The notes under the pieces were generated by a model. The model did no database searches. It was not told where the DNA came from and saw only the letters and a list, made by a program, of their open reading frames with translations. A program made the translations under genes and the position numbers. A stretch of 64,000 bases of DNA from Dendrocalamus latiflorus (taxonomy: Eukaryota > Streptophyta > Magnoliopsida > Poales > Poaceae): NCBI GenBank assembly GCA_017311315.1, contig CM029646.1, positions 1,643,738-1,707,737 of the forward strand, given 5' to 3'. This document shows positions 11,340 to 22,062 of this stretch, one piece after another. Each line of letters begins with the position of its first letter. Position 1 is the stretch's first letter.

Positions 11340-12986
11340 GATCCATCAAGGAACAGTCAGCTTTCTTGGCCCTAAATAACAACACAAGGGACTGGAACCT
11401 CCCAGCCTCTTCCCCTCCCAGCCTCCCCCTCGCGGACTCCGCCTCCTCGCCGTCGCCGGAGCGCGCCACCGAACGCCGGTGGTCGCAAGGAGGGCGGCGG
11501 TGGGGATTTTCTCCTCTCGGGTCCCTCTCCCCATGTTGGCAGAGGGCAAAATCTCCGAGTGCGGGCTTCTCTCCCCCCTTCCCGCTTCCCCCTCCCGGAT
11601 CTGGCTCCTCGCCGTCGCCGGTGCACGTCGCCGGTCGCCGGTGGCCGAACTCCCCTCGCTCGCGGCGGATCCGGCGGCCTGGTGGCCGGATCTGGCGTCT
11701 CTAGGCCCGGATCTGCGGCGCCGCGGCGGGCTCCCGAACGGACGGCTTCGGTGTCGGCGCCCCGTGGGCGACGTCGCGGTCAGCAGCTCGTCGGTGGAGG
11801 GCACAGCAGGGACCTCCGGTGCCAGTGCGGGGGCGGAGGTGTCAGGGAGAGTGTCTTACAATGGGCATGACTTGGATGAGTTTGTTCCTCAGAGGACATC
11901 GGCATACATCGGGCAGCACGATCTTCACATTGGCGAAATGACAGTGAGGGAAACACTGGCCTTCTCTGCAAGATGTCAAGGAGTCGGAACTCGATTCGAC
12001 ATGCTTACTGAACTCTCAAGAAGGGAGAAAGAAGCCGGCATTAAGCCAGATCCTGATATTGATGTTTACATGAAGGCCATCTCTGTGGAAGGCCAGGAGA
12101 CTGTGGTCACAGATTACATCCTCAAAATCCTGGGTCTGGAGGTCTGGAAATCTGTGCAGACACAATGGTTGGAGATGCTATGATCAGAGGTATCTCAGGA
12201 GGGCAAAAGAAGCGTGTCACAACCGGTGAGATGCTTGTCGGGCCAGCAAAGGCACTATTCATGGATGAGATCTCCACCGGTCTGGTTGCCGGCGACTTCG
12301 GCCTAGTGCCAGGTGTCACCGAGCACGGTCGTCGGTGTATGGGTTTGTGCGGTGGTGTCCGTGGTCGTGGTGTAGCCATCAACGCTGGATTGTGCTAGTA
12401 GTTGGCGTGCTGTCGTTGGGAGTGGGTTGGGTGCCAGGCGAAAGCCTTTGTCTTGCTGTTGGGCTGACAATGACGATACCTTTGGGAGCCGTATTACTCC
12501 TTGGAGGCGTCTGGCTGTCGATGCACCCCTCCTCTCTCGATGTGGATCTTGCGGGAGAAATCCCTGTCCATGTTGGACGGGCAGCGGCGGCGTGGCTACG
12601 TCGTGTTCCTTCCTGAAGGCGTTGTCTTTACAGTTCCACACGTGGTTCCCACTTTGGTGGCTTCGTTTTGATATCTTAGTTTCTAAGTAAACGAGGATGC
12701 GAAGGTTTGCTACTGCACAAGATCAAATTTTGAGGCCTGACATCAAGAGTTTCTAAGTAAACTTGGTTGCGAAGGATTGCCAGTGCACAAGATCAAAGCA
12801 AGTTTGAAGCAAGGACATAGAAGTTAGAATTTTAGTCTTTCTAGCTTTCTTAGTCTTTTTGCTCTTTGTTTTTGCGTACCTCAGTTTTGAGGTTTTGTGT
12901 AATTGAGTCTAAGGGCTCCTGTAAACTTTGGCTGTGTATATCCACGTGTGGATATAGAGGCCGGATTTCTATCCATTATCTAAAAA
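11340..12986 (+). mobile_element. retroposon-like insertion carrying an ABC-transporter cDNA piece (element R1)
   Basis: The block is bounded by identical 14-bp copies of aagtacagaagttt (11326-11339 and 12987-13000). It ends in tatctaaaaaaa, so it has a target-site duplication plus an A-rich tail, which is the signature of retroposition by a LINE-type machinery. From left to right it holds a GC-rich leader, an intronless fragment of a PDR/ABCG transporter (about 11840-12284), and a 3' portion. That 3' portion is recognisably shared with element R2 (about 24930-25420), including gcgaaagcctt, tggaggtgt/tggaggcgt and gatatagaggccggattt. No reverse transcriptase is encoded. I infer a chimeric transcript reverse-transcribed in trans. 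The A-tail overlaps the TSD by two ambiguous bases. Confidence 0.8.
11840..12284 (+). pseudogene. intronless PDR-type (ABCG) transporter nucleotide-binding-domain fragment
   Basis: The translation reads GRVSYNGHDLDEFVPQRTSA, then DLHIGEMTVRETLAFSARCQ, then the linker to LKILGLE. A frame change follows, and then GDAMIRGISGGQKKRVTTGE and KALFMDEISTGL. These are the region between Walker A and the D-loop of the first ATP-binding domain of a full-size pleiotropic drug resistance transporter. The ABC signature (GISGGQ) and Walker B (ALFMDE) are present, and Walker A is absent. Genomic PDR genes carry introns in this stretch and none is present, so the source was mRNA. A short insertion near 12147-12154 (a repeated tctg with ggaaat) breaks the frame just after LGLEV. 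It is not functional as a transporter. An upstream open frame starting at 11479 runs into it and could make a chimeric 234-residue product. Confidence 0.88.
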
Positions 12987-13000
12987 AAGTACAGAAGTTT

Positions 13001-14110
13001 CAACTACTTGATTGTTTGCGTACTGCCGAGCTTTCTTTGATGCAAAACTTACTGTAACATAATAAAACAGAAGGGAGATAGATGAGTATTCCAGTTGGAG
13101 GCAACTATATATTAACCCTTGAATTAAATATGGTAATGTTGGGAACATCACAATAAAATGAGGTGTAATACTGCCATTTCTATCTTGTGAACATTTTAAA
13201 CCGCAAATCACAACTGATCTCTTGAAGCCAATTCTTTTTAAAAGAAAGAATGGCTCTCAAGATGACAAACATGACACTTTAATAATATATGGACTGGTGC
13301 AGATGGATTTCATAATACCAGTACCCATGTGTAGGGATCAAGTGGTTGTGGGGGAAGTTGTTTTGTTAACTCAGAAGTTGAATTGCTTTAGGCTTTCTTC
13401 TAGTTAATTAATTAGTTTGTGCAAGCAGCAGCCATCTAGAACCAAGAGGAAGCATCTTAGCAAGAGACACGGCAGTCTTGGCAATTTTATTTTTAAGAGA
13501 GTATTGTAATGCTGCAGGCTGCAGTCCAACTATTAACTATATTATATCTGCAGACTTTGTGGCTGCAATAGGAACCTGGAACAACTTATAACTCCATACA
13601 TCCAAGGTGTCGTCGATGGGAAGGAATTTCAGCATCCAAAGAAGTTTAAGCAGCGAGAGATAATAGAGTTTGAATAAATTATGCTGATGACTGGATGTAG
13701 AAGAGGACGGATTAGTCTTATTCATGATCACCAGGCAAAAAAAAAAGAAAGAAAAGAAAAAAGTGGGCCGAATAAACAACAGCCATATGGGCCTTCTTCC
13801 TTGGAGGTTTGCATGGTTTCAGGGAGGCGACGCGACTGGCTCATTTAAATGGGCTAAGTCCATTTCCTATCTTCAGCCCAAGAAGGTGAAGCTACCCACC
13901 TTCTTCTTCCCCGGCGACGGCGAGAGGCGATCAACCTGGACCTACCTGGAGACAGCAGAACTTACCTACAGAGGGAATTGGGATTCTTGTGATTCTCCTC
14001 CAAAATGCATGCCCCCATTCCAGGCCCATGGATTGATTGATTGATTGGTTAGTCTCAACTTTAATTTCATCTATGCAAAACTTACTGCTCTGAACCTCTC
14101 GTCACCTACC
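13001..14110. other. intergenic, nothing recognised
   Basis: AT-rich except 13790-14040, where a 106-codon plus-strand frame with a lysine-rich start has no recognisable motif. I do not support a gene here. Confidence 0.35.
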
Positions 14111-14114
14111 TTTC

Positions 14115-14244
14115 GTACCTACTATAGACAGCTGAAATCACACAAGAAGCGAACAGTATTTTCCTCTGATTTACAAAATCAAATGGTTTTGTTTTTTAGT
14201 TTTACTGTGATTGCTAGATTTAGTTCAATTGAACATCATATATA
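14115..14244 (+). repeat. direct repeat copy A, host sequence of a MITE insertion
   Basis: This stretch, including cctctgatttacaaaatcaa and ttcaattgaacatcatatat, recurs at 15548-15672. Copy A is interrupted at its right end by the Mutator-type MITE. Confidence 0.8.
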
Positions 14245-14955
14245 GAAATTTGGACACTGTTGGACCCCTGCACATGAAAAATTCCGTTTTTGGCCCCCGT
14301 TGTAAAAAAATTCCGGTTTTGGACCCCTATTGAGCGCGGGATCGCCAAACGCCGCCACGTGGGCCTGCGTACGCGCCCGACCGCGCGATCTCACGGCCGA
14401 GCGCGCGACCGTCCGCCCCACCGCGCGATCACACGGCCGAGCGCGGGACCGTCCGGGCCACCGCGCGATCACACGGCGGATGTCACACCATTTCTTTATG
14501 ACATGTTGTACGCCTGTACAATGTAAAAACATGCTATATTATATGCTTGTTTTAGATGAATCTGGATAGTGTTTTCTTGAGGTTGGTAACCTCTTGTTGC
14601 ACCCACTTTTAGCCATTAATGCGTCGCTCCCAAATCGTAATAAACAATGAACAAGAGGCATTGAGACAAGTCCCGGACGGTCCCGCGCTCGGCCGTGTGA
14701 TCGCGCGGTGGGGCGGACGGTCGCGCGCTCAGCCGTGAGATCGCGCGGTCGGGCGCGTACGCAGGCCGGTCGTGCGGACTGGTACCGCACGACCGGATGA
14801 ACAGTGCAGTCGTGCGGTACCAGTCCGCACGACCGGGCCACGTGGCGGCGTTTGGCGATCCCGCGCTCAATAGGGGTCTAAAATCGGAATTTTTTTGCAA
14901 CGGGGGCCAAAAACGGAACTTTTCATGTACAGGGGTCCAACAGTGACCAAATTTC
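14245..14955. mobile_element. Mutator-type foldback MITE with 9-bp target duplication
   Basis: The two ends are inverted copies. The left begins gaaatttggacactgttgg and the right ends ccaacagtgaccaaatttc, with arms over 200 bp each around a 200-bp centre. Both sides are flanked by tcatatata (14236-14244 and 14956-14964), a 9-bp duplication as made by MULE transposases. The arms contain GC-rich palindromic words (gaccgcgcgatc, cacggccgagcgcg) and a nested hairpin at about 14765-14835 (cggtcgtgcggactggtacc and its inverse). It encodes no protein of its own. Confidence 0.9.
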
Positions 14956-15039
14956 TCATATATAAACTGATCAACTCAAGTACTCGATGGTGTGAGGATG
15001 ACCGGCTAGCTAGGCTAGGCAACTGTTCAAAGTGCTGGC

Positions 15040-15250
15040 TGTGGATATAACTGCTTCACAAACTCTGCTCCACGAATTCTACCGTGGAGCAGCTCCACAA
15101 AAAACCTAGAGTTTGTGGAGCACCCCTTTAGGTGCTCTCACAACTCCACCTTTTTTTCCTCGAACAGAGTGCGTGGAGCTGAATCTGTTTGGCTAAAAAA
15201 TATAGAGCGAAGCTGAAAAACGTGGAGTGGAGCAGTCCCAAACACCCCCT
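15040..15250. mobile_element. MITE-like GC/AT mosaic with gtggagc words
   Basis: The segment runs from ctgcttcacaaactctgctc to ggagcagtcccaaacacccc. It contains several inverted words (gctccac / gtggagc), including a hairpin at about 15068-15092. The right end, read inverted as gggtgtttgggactgctcc, is the type of end seen on common grass MITEs. The partner end is degraded and I see no clear target duplication. Confidence 0.45.
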
Positions 15251-15547
15251 ATGGTTGCTACCTGTGTTGTGCACGGCCCTTGCCAGTTTTGAGTTTAGGC
15301 AATCTCTTCAAATGTATATATGTCAAGTTCATCAACATTTGTCAGATTCACTTGTAACTCGATGCCTGCAGAGTCCACCCTCACACGATCGAGTACGACA
15401 TTAAAGTTTTCGGGCAACTTTCTTTCGGGAACGCACATGAACTTGTGTGTCATATTCATTAAGATAGGAAACAAAAACTGAAACAGTTCAAACGATACAA
15501 GCCTTGGAGGGCTAGCCCGAGACTACCGAAACCCAAAAACGACTGAA

Positions 15548-15672
15548 CAGACTACTACTAAAATCAGACAAGACACAAACAGTAATTTCCTCTGATTTAC
15601 AAAATCAAATTGTTTTGTTTCTTATTTTTACTGTGACTTCTAGATTCAATTCAATTGAACATCATATATAAA
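15548..15672 (+). repeat. direct repeat copy B, uninterrupted (empty) site
   Basis: This is the same sequence as 14115-14244 but running straight through tcatatataaattgat. In copy A the MITE sits between tcatatata and its duplicate followed by aactgat. Copy B therefore shows the pre-insertion arrangement. Confidence 0.75.
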
Positions 15673-15689
15673 TTGATTGTCGTCGGTAC

Positions 15690-16440
15690 AAATCCAGATA
15701 GTAAACTTGGAAGCACCCCCGCTCGGATGCGAAGACCTCTAAGGATGCGAAGAGATCTAAGGAGAAGCACACAACCACCAAGTGAATTTCATATGAAGTC
15801 TAAAGTTACAAAATGGCTTCCCCTCTCCCATTATAAGGGGTTCTATTTATAGAGGGAGAGGGGGTGGCCAGTGTAGTTACAACTTTGCCTTAGGGTTTGG
15901 CCTACTTCTGCGGGCATTTCGGTCACTTGCTTCGGGCGGGCCCTGCCATGTCCGGGGTCGGGCTCGCATACCCCGCCCGAGATTGGTCCTGTACCCTCTT
16001 AGGATCAACCTCGCGCACTTCTCTCGGGGTTGGCCCCGGACGCTTTCGGGGCCGTTCTTACGCACCTTGCCCGGGGTTAACATCGTTCGCCTCTGGGGCC
16101 GGTCTTGCGCACCTCACTCGGGGTTAGCCCTGGACGCCTCCGGGGCCGATCTTGTGCACCTCGCCCAGGGTCGGTCTCGAACGTCTCCGGGGCCGATCTG
16201 GTGTAGTCCGCCCACGGTTGACTTGGGGACTTAGCTCGAGGTATGTTCTCCAATGGGTGTCGTTCCTCCGAGGTGGTCGTGGGCCCGAGGTAGCGCGAGA
16301 ACCCTTCCCCAATAATAGCCCCTCGTCGATTTGGATGGTCGCTAAGTGTGTTACGTTGAAGGCAACAAGATTGCTGTGGAGTTTGCGAACACTGATGGGC
16401 AATTGCCCGACATCGCAACATCCCTAGTTGAGTCAAAAAC
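15690..16440 (-). mobile_element. probable Gypsy-type LTR fragment, minus strand
   Basis: Read on the minus strand, a TATA box (CTCTATAAATAGAACCC, about 15841-15858) lies downstream of a degenerate tandem array (about 15940-16215, period about 55 bp). The array is built on ggggccg-tcttgcgcacctc-ctcggggtt. An array upstream of a TATA box is typical of LTR U3 regions. Ends and target duplication are not resolved. Confidence 0.5.
15940..16215. repeat. degenerate tandem repeat, about 55-bp unit
   Basis: At least four units carry the words (c/t)ggggttagccc, ggacgcctccggggccgatc and ttgtgcacctcgcc. Divergence is high. Confidence 0.65.
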
Positions 16441-18430
16441 GGAACAACAGAAAACGACTCTAGGCAGTTTGCAGCGTCACAAACTGTGTGTGTTCTTCCC
16501 TGTTCATCGTCTTCCTCGAGATACCGTCGCGTGTGTGTGTCTGAAAGCTTCTAGTTCTTGTGCGCACTTTCTCATTTGTTACTGTTACATGCATGGATGT
16601 ACGTAACGTATGAATAACTTCAGTAGAAAGTCATATTATGTAAAGTTTACTTATATGTTGATAATAATAAAATTTGTAATTATCATTTTGCTGTTAAAGA
16701 AAGGTTAAAACAGAGATGAGTGGTCAGTATTTGGCGCGCGCGCTTTCTACATGTGTCCAAGTGGGTATAAGTAAAGTTGATGTGTTGTATATGAGAGGGG
16801 CATTTTGGGAATTTCCCAATTGAATATATGCCACCGGATGGAATCTAGGGCGGGGCCCACCTGTCTGTTGCCTGCGCAAGAGATAAGGGGGAGGAGACAG
16901 AGTCTCCTCCCCGCGGTGCGTGCGGCGCTTGGGCCTCTCCCGTGGCGGTTGCGATTCCCCTCCTGAAATCCGGATTTTTGGCGAAGGGAGGCGGCGATGG
17001 AGGCGAGCGTTGGAGGCGCGGCTGATGCGGGCTTCTCGGGCCCGACCGCTGGCGTCACCCCTCGCAGACCCCCCCCCCCCTCTTCTTCTTAAAAAGGCCG
17101 ATGCTCTCTATGGTGGGGATTGAGCTTCTTGCCCCGATCTGGTTTTGTCTCTTGAGTCTTCTTCCTCCTTTCTGATCTCTGGTGGTGCTGAGGGTATTGG
17201 CTTCGGCCATTTCCGATTGAGGCTTGGTCTTGGTCTCTTGCACAAACCCTAATTTGGGTTGTGGGGACTTGGGACCTTGGAGTTCCATCCGAGAGAGGAG
17301 AAGGTGACGTCGGCTCCCTGCTGTGTGTGTGCGCGCGTGGCCAGTGCGTATATCGTGGTCTTGTGCGGCATCTCTGTACCTCGACTTCACCTCTGGTTTT
17401 CGGCTGAGAAGTGAAGGGCGGCATTGTGTCTCCGTGAATCATCTACTTGCGCGTGATAGCAGGTTGATAGATTTTCTGGGTGAGCGATTCATCGTGCCTT
17501 GCCGAATTATTTGATTTCTCCTGTGGCTCATTGGCTTCTGGACAGTTTCGAGTACTGTCTGATTTGTGAGTATAATTGTTTCTTCATTTACAGTAGCTAT
17601 ACTTGATCTGTACTTTAGTTCAAGTCTTGAGAACTGCTGTGAATGCTTGTGGGCTTATGTGTTTGCTCTGTGATGATCATAGTCCATAGCTGAGTGTAAT
17701 CTTGTTAGAGAAATCGAATTTGAGCTCTATTGTTGGTATTACTGTCTGGACCGCAGCTAGTTGTCTTTTGGATTATCAATTCTGCAGATTTGTTAACATG
17801 CCATCTTGTTGATTCAGTATGTTGTAGTTTCTGCTATATGTTGATTATACATTCCTGTTGGTACATAGAGGTATCTTCTGTTCTCATTGGATTGTATTTA
17901 TCAATCGTATTTGGCAGCCCTCTTGCTGTTTTCGGTCTGGGCATTGGCCGCATACTGATCTGTTATATATATGTGCATGTGAACATCTTAAGTCTGGCAC
18001 CTTTGTTCGGTTCAGCAGTTTATTGTTAGGGCTCAAATTCTGTTTTAGTAACAAGATTATACATATGAAGAGAATGGACATATGCATGAGAAGGCCAAAA
18101 TTTTTAATTTTGTGCAACTCTGTTCTGAGAGCAATAATAAAACAATTAATTAGTTATATGCTGGAATTAGTTGTTTTACTGCTTTTAGAACTGGTTATAG
18201 AGGTATTTTCAGCAGCATGTAAATTATATTCTTTGAATATATTTGTAGAGGTGAATAGCAAGATGGAATTTCATGTTTATATGCAATTTATGCTATTCTT
18301 CTTATGCTGGAAATACATTGTTTATATGCTAATTATTGCTGGAATTAAATATTCAAATATGCTTATACCGCAATATTTACAACATGATGTACGTATAACC
18401 TAGATTTGGACAAAAATAATGTAGAAAAGC
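16441..18430 (+). other. GC-rich island followed by intron-like AT-rich sequence, gene not identified
   Basis: 16840-17520 is GC-rich with a short frame starting at about 16997 (MEASVGGAADAGFSG...). It is followed by T-rich, intron-like sequence to 18430 with several GTGAG and TTGCAG words. The layout resembles the 5' leader and first intron of an expressed gene, but no downstream coding exon was recognised. It may be a captured promoter, an untranslated exon or a non-coding transcript unit. Confidence 0.3.
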
Positions 18431-18904
18431 CATATCTCAAAAAGGAAAAAAATAGAAGTCCAGGAAACCTGAATTTAGCACATGCAGGTAAACCATTCAG
18501 ACAAGAGTGTTCAAATGAGCTAGGTCAAGACTCGAGAGAATTAGTAGGAAACATGTAGATATCGTAGTCAACATATATACTGTCATATATGTAGATCAAG
18601 CCATATATATGATGGGTCCAATCAATTTCTCTTTAACTTCACATATATTAATTAAGCTTAGCATGCATGGATCTGATGTCTCCTAGCTAGGCCATATTTC
18701 GCAAATATCTAGTTAATTATCAATATCCCATACATTGATCGTGCACAGTACTAGAAAACAAGTACTCCCTCCTTTTACGTTTACTTGTCGCTGCTAACTC
18801 TGATCATGAACTTTGATCATTACTTTTTAAGCAAAACGATAGCAAATCGTTGTAAACATAGAATATTAGTAATGTATTTTTTGAATACAGATCTAGGTAG
18901 TGAT

Positions 18905-19155
18905 CAGCTGGGCTTTTTTTTGTGGCTTATGGTTGAAAGCATTGTAGCTGGCTGAAAAAAAACATTGTAGCTGACAGAGCCTTATTTAGCATAATTAAAT
19001 TTAAAAAAATATAAAAAATATGTTAGCCTATTACGTATAATACAAACAAATACGGGGAAAAAAGAACCGGCAAAAAAGCACAGAAATTCAGAAAAAGACG
19101 AAATTTATAAATAGTGAAAAATAAGCCGGAAGTCAGAAGCTTAAGCCGAATTGAT
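18905..19155 (+). repeat. dispersed repeat family copy (partner at 53815-54075)
   Basis: It shares a long interrupted alignment with 53815-54075, including aattaaatttaaaaaa, aaaagaaccg(g/a)caaaaaa and cagaaaaagacgaaatttat plus aaatagtgaaaaat. It is probably a MITE or fragment. Ends are unresolved. Confidence 0.7.
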
Positions 19156-19813
19156 CTGGACCTAATAATACTACTTTTATGTTATATAATTAGATATTTT
19201 AAAAATTATCGTTGGTCAAAGTAGTCGTCGGCTTGCAGCTCCAGCAATTAATTGAGGTGCCCACGACAGCAGAGTGATGTCACCGTGGTGATGTCATGGA
19301 CAAAATCGTGCAACTCGTGCATGGTCAGATCTATACGTGTATCGAGCTGAGCTGCTGTCAACTCCGGCATTTTATTTAGCCAAGGCGTACGTGAGAGTGA
19401 TGGGCAGCCACTTACAACAACTATCCATCTCCCTTTTCAACATTAAATAAAAAATATATGATATAAATATTATAATAACTACATATTTGAATTTCGCAAT
19501 AGATTTACCTTATGAGATAACGTTTTTTTAAGAATAAAAACTTATATTGTGAGACAGAGAGAGTAGCTGCTTGTAGCTCACCTTATATTTTAAACAGGAG
19601 TGTCTTATTACTAAATTGGTAAGATTTCTAGCAAAATTCGATAGAGTGGCACTCCCTAATTAAGTTTTGGCTCAAACTCGATACGTTCGGCCGTATAATA
19701 AATTAGATTATGGTCAAGTATATAGCGGGGAAGATAGTTTTTGTTCTTCCCGAAAACAACAGTAGGCCGGAGTAGTACAGTGCGTAGATATACATTATTG
19801 CATGTACGGAGAT
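19156..19813. other. 3' flank of WRKY-b, nothing recognised
   Basis: AT-rich sequence downstream of the WRKY-b stop codon. No gene or bounded repeat is seen. Confidence 0.4.
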
Positions 19814-21047
19814 CTAGAAACCGAACAAATGGCAGTTGCTGGGAATATTAATAGGCTCATTGACGAGCAATTCATCGATCCAACCGTCCGCCGCCGCGAT
19901 GTGCACCGGTGACCGGATCGGCCCGGTGAAGTCCGTTTCCTGAAGCAGAGCAGCAGCCGTCGGGTCCCAGTCATCGACGGCGAACAGCCCGTCGACGTGC
20001 GAATAACAATAACCCTGCTCGCTCGAATTGGCATCACTGGTCCAGGCGATCTCCGATGAGATCGCCGGAGATCCAATCCCATTAGTGGCACCACTACTAG
20101 ATGGACTAGATGAGCCAGTAGTACTACTATTAGCCGGAACAGCGACGACGTCATCAGGAGCCAGTACATGTGCTGTTGCGTTGTTATCGGCTGCCGGTTT
20201 CTTCGTACGGACGGTGGTCTCGAGGATCACCGGCGCCACCGATTCGACCGTCTTGCAGGTGTGCCGCGCGATGTACACCACCGTGTACTTTGGGGGGCCG
20301 CCGCCGTTGCGTTGCACGGTTCTTTTGGCGGGGCACCCTTGGTCCGTGCTGTTGGTGCACCTGTAGTAACTCCTGTAATTGGAATGCGCCAAGTTAAGCA
20401 ACAGTATATATATACTAGCTGCGCGGTGTTACCGTGCGGACCGAAGTAAAAGAGACGATAATTCGTGAGACGTTTCTTAAAAAAATCGAGGACGTATACG
20501 TAATTTCGAAAAAATCAAAGGGCTTTTTCGCAAAAAACTAAGGATCTGCAAGGACATGTACGTAACTAAACAAGGACCTATACATAATTTTAGAAACCGC
20601 GGGACCTGTCCTGTTTGCAATAACAAAGGACCTCTACACGATTTTACAAAATGCAGGGGCTTTCTCGCAAAAAAAAATAACGTGGCACAGCTCCTTGCCA
20701 GGAAGTCCCCCAACTTTAATATACGGTAGATATCAACTTGAATAGTTTGCGATTAATTCGTGCATGTGTACAACGTAAGCATCTGGTCTGTCTAAGGCCT
20801 GTTCTAAACAGCGATATAGCCAGAAACTGTTTAGAACCATTGATTTCTTAACATAATTTTTTTTTTGTATTACCTATAAAGTTAGGATGGTGTTTTTTAT
20901 TTTTGTGTAGTTAAATACGAGCGTCGTGTATCACGACACATTTGAATGCGTACAGCAACGGGCCGGGGACCAGAGGAGGACTACTGTATTGCATATCACT
21001 GTCCAGAGAGAGATGGATGCGATAACGAAATGTCATCTTTTTAGCTC

Positions 21048-21089
<42 letters not shown>

Positions 21090-21977
21090 AGATCGACAAA
21101 AAATCTTCTTGTTATCGCACCTCTAGGCTAAACTAAGCATGCATGCAATGTATGATACTCCCAATCAATTAATTACATGCATGTTCTAGTCGCTAGTACA
21201 ATTAGAAAGTTGACTGATACAAGAGTAATACATATTTGTATACAACATTCGATTGTTTTTTAAACAAAAATAGTCAGATTTTGAGCTGTTAGATGGAGAT
21301 CCAACGCCCTAGATTATTTTTTTTGGAGCGGGTCATTTTTTTGGAAGGGGCTTGTATGGGTGGATCCGTTGGATGAAGATGTAACGTCCCAGATCAATCT
21401 AACTGTTTTTATCCTCAAAACAGTCGAATGTTGTATAGCAATACTCTACATATTTTTACCTAAGGTACTTGGCGCGTTCAATTTGCTTCTGGCCGTACTT
21501 CCTCCATTGGTACCCGTCGAAATCCGGCAGCGTTGTTACGAGCGTTGCAGTTTCTTGCCTGTTCCTCCTCCTGCGATCGGTCCATCAATCGACACACATA
21601 GATGATTAGTAGCTAGCTGGTATGATGATCTTGCTAGAGAGGGATCGCGCGAGCACTGTGTGAGCTAGGGATGTGATCGATCGATACCTCGTTTTGTTAC
21701 CGCAACGAGGCTTTGCATCTGCACCGCCACCGGCCAGCTCGTCGTGCTCTTCGTCACGGGCTCTCGTACTCCCCCGGCGCCGCCGTCTCCCACCGGACAC
21801 CGGCGCCTCGGCCATCGCCGACGCGTGGCTGCAGGCGCCGCGCAGCGCCTTCACGGAGCACTCGTCAATGCTGTCCAACAGCTCGGCCGCCACAAGCCCC
21901 GACGACCACGACGAACCGTCGCCGGTTGGAATCGGAGTTGGAGACGGCGGCAGCAGCTCCTGTTCCCGCCCTAGCAT
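19814..21977 (-). CDS. group III WRKY transcription factor (WRKY-b)
   Basis: The predicted protein has 319 residues from exons 21688-21977, 21460-21570 and 19814-20372. All splice sites are GT-AG and phase 2, as in WRKY-a, and the joined frame closes exactly. An N-terminal region with LDSIDECSVKALRG (the helical segment common to group III) and a basic GGRRRRRGSTRAR patch precede the WRKY domain. The domain has DGYQWRKYGQKQIERAKYLR at about residues 115-134 and zinc ligands C139-x7-C147-x23-H171-x1-C173. The C-terminus is serine-rich then acidic (DDWDPTAAALLQETDF), a plausible activation region. The ATG at 21975-21977 is the first in-frame Met, and an in-frame stop lies upstream. The family regulates defence and abscisic-acid or salicylate responses by binding W-boxes. 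WRKY-b is likely the intact member of the local pair. Confidence 0.93.
20400..20720. repeat. repeat-like insert in WRKY-b intron 2
   Basis: Repeated words (aaggacctatacataattttag, aaggacctctacacgatttta, gggctttttcgcaaaaaa, ggggctttctcgcaaaaaa) indicate an imperfect internal repeat of about 60-120 bp in this intron stretch. It is probably a fragment of a dispersed element beginning near ctagctgcgcggtgttaccg. Family unknown. Confidence 0.4.
21051..21086. repeat. (CT)n microsatellite in WRKY-b intron 2
   Basis: About 18 perfect CT repeats. Confidence 0.9.
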
Positions 21978-22044
21978 CCCCTCCGCCGCCGCGCCGTGCT
22001 CACCAGCAGCTCTGCGAATGCAGCTGCGTTGCAATGCTACCGCT

Positions 22045-22062
22045 GTGCAGATTAATTATATA
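22045..22062 (-). promoter_or_regulatory. candidate TATA box of WRKY-b
   Basis: On the minus strand, TTCTCTATATAATTAATC lies about 75 bp upstream of the WRKY-b ATG. A start site 25-35 bp downstream would give a leader of about 40-50 nt. Inferred from sequence and position only. Confidence 0.55.

Noticed and set aside
11479..12183. 234-residue open frame as an independent gene
   Set aside because: Its first half is the GC-rich leader of retroposon R1 and its second half is the truncated PDR fragment. It ends at the frameshift. A chimeric product is possible, but not a normal gene.
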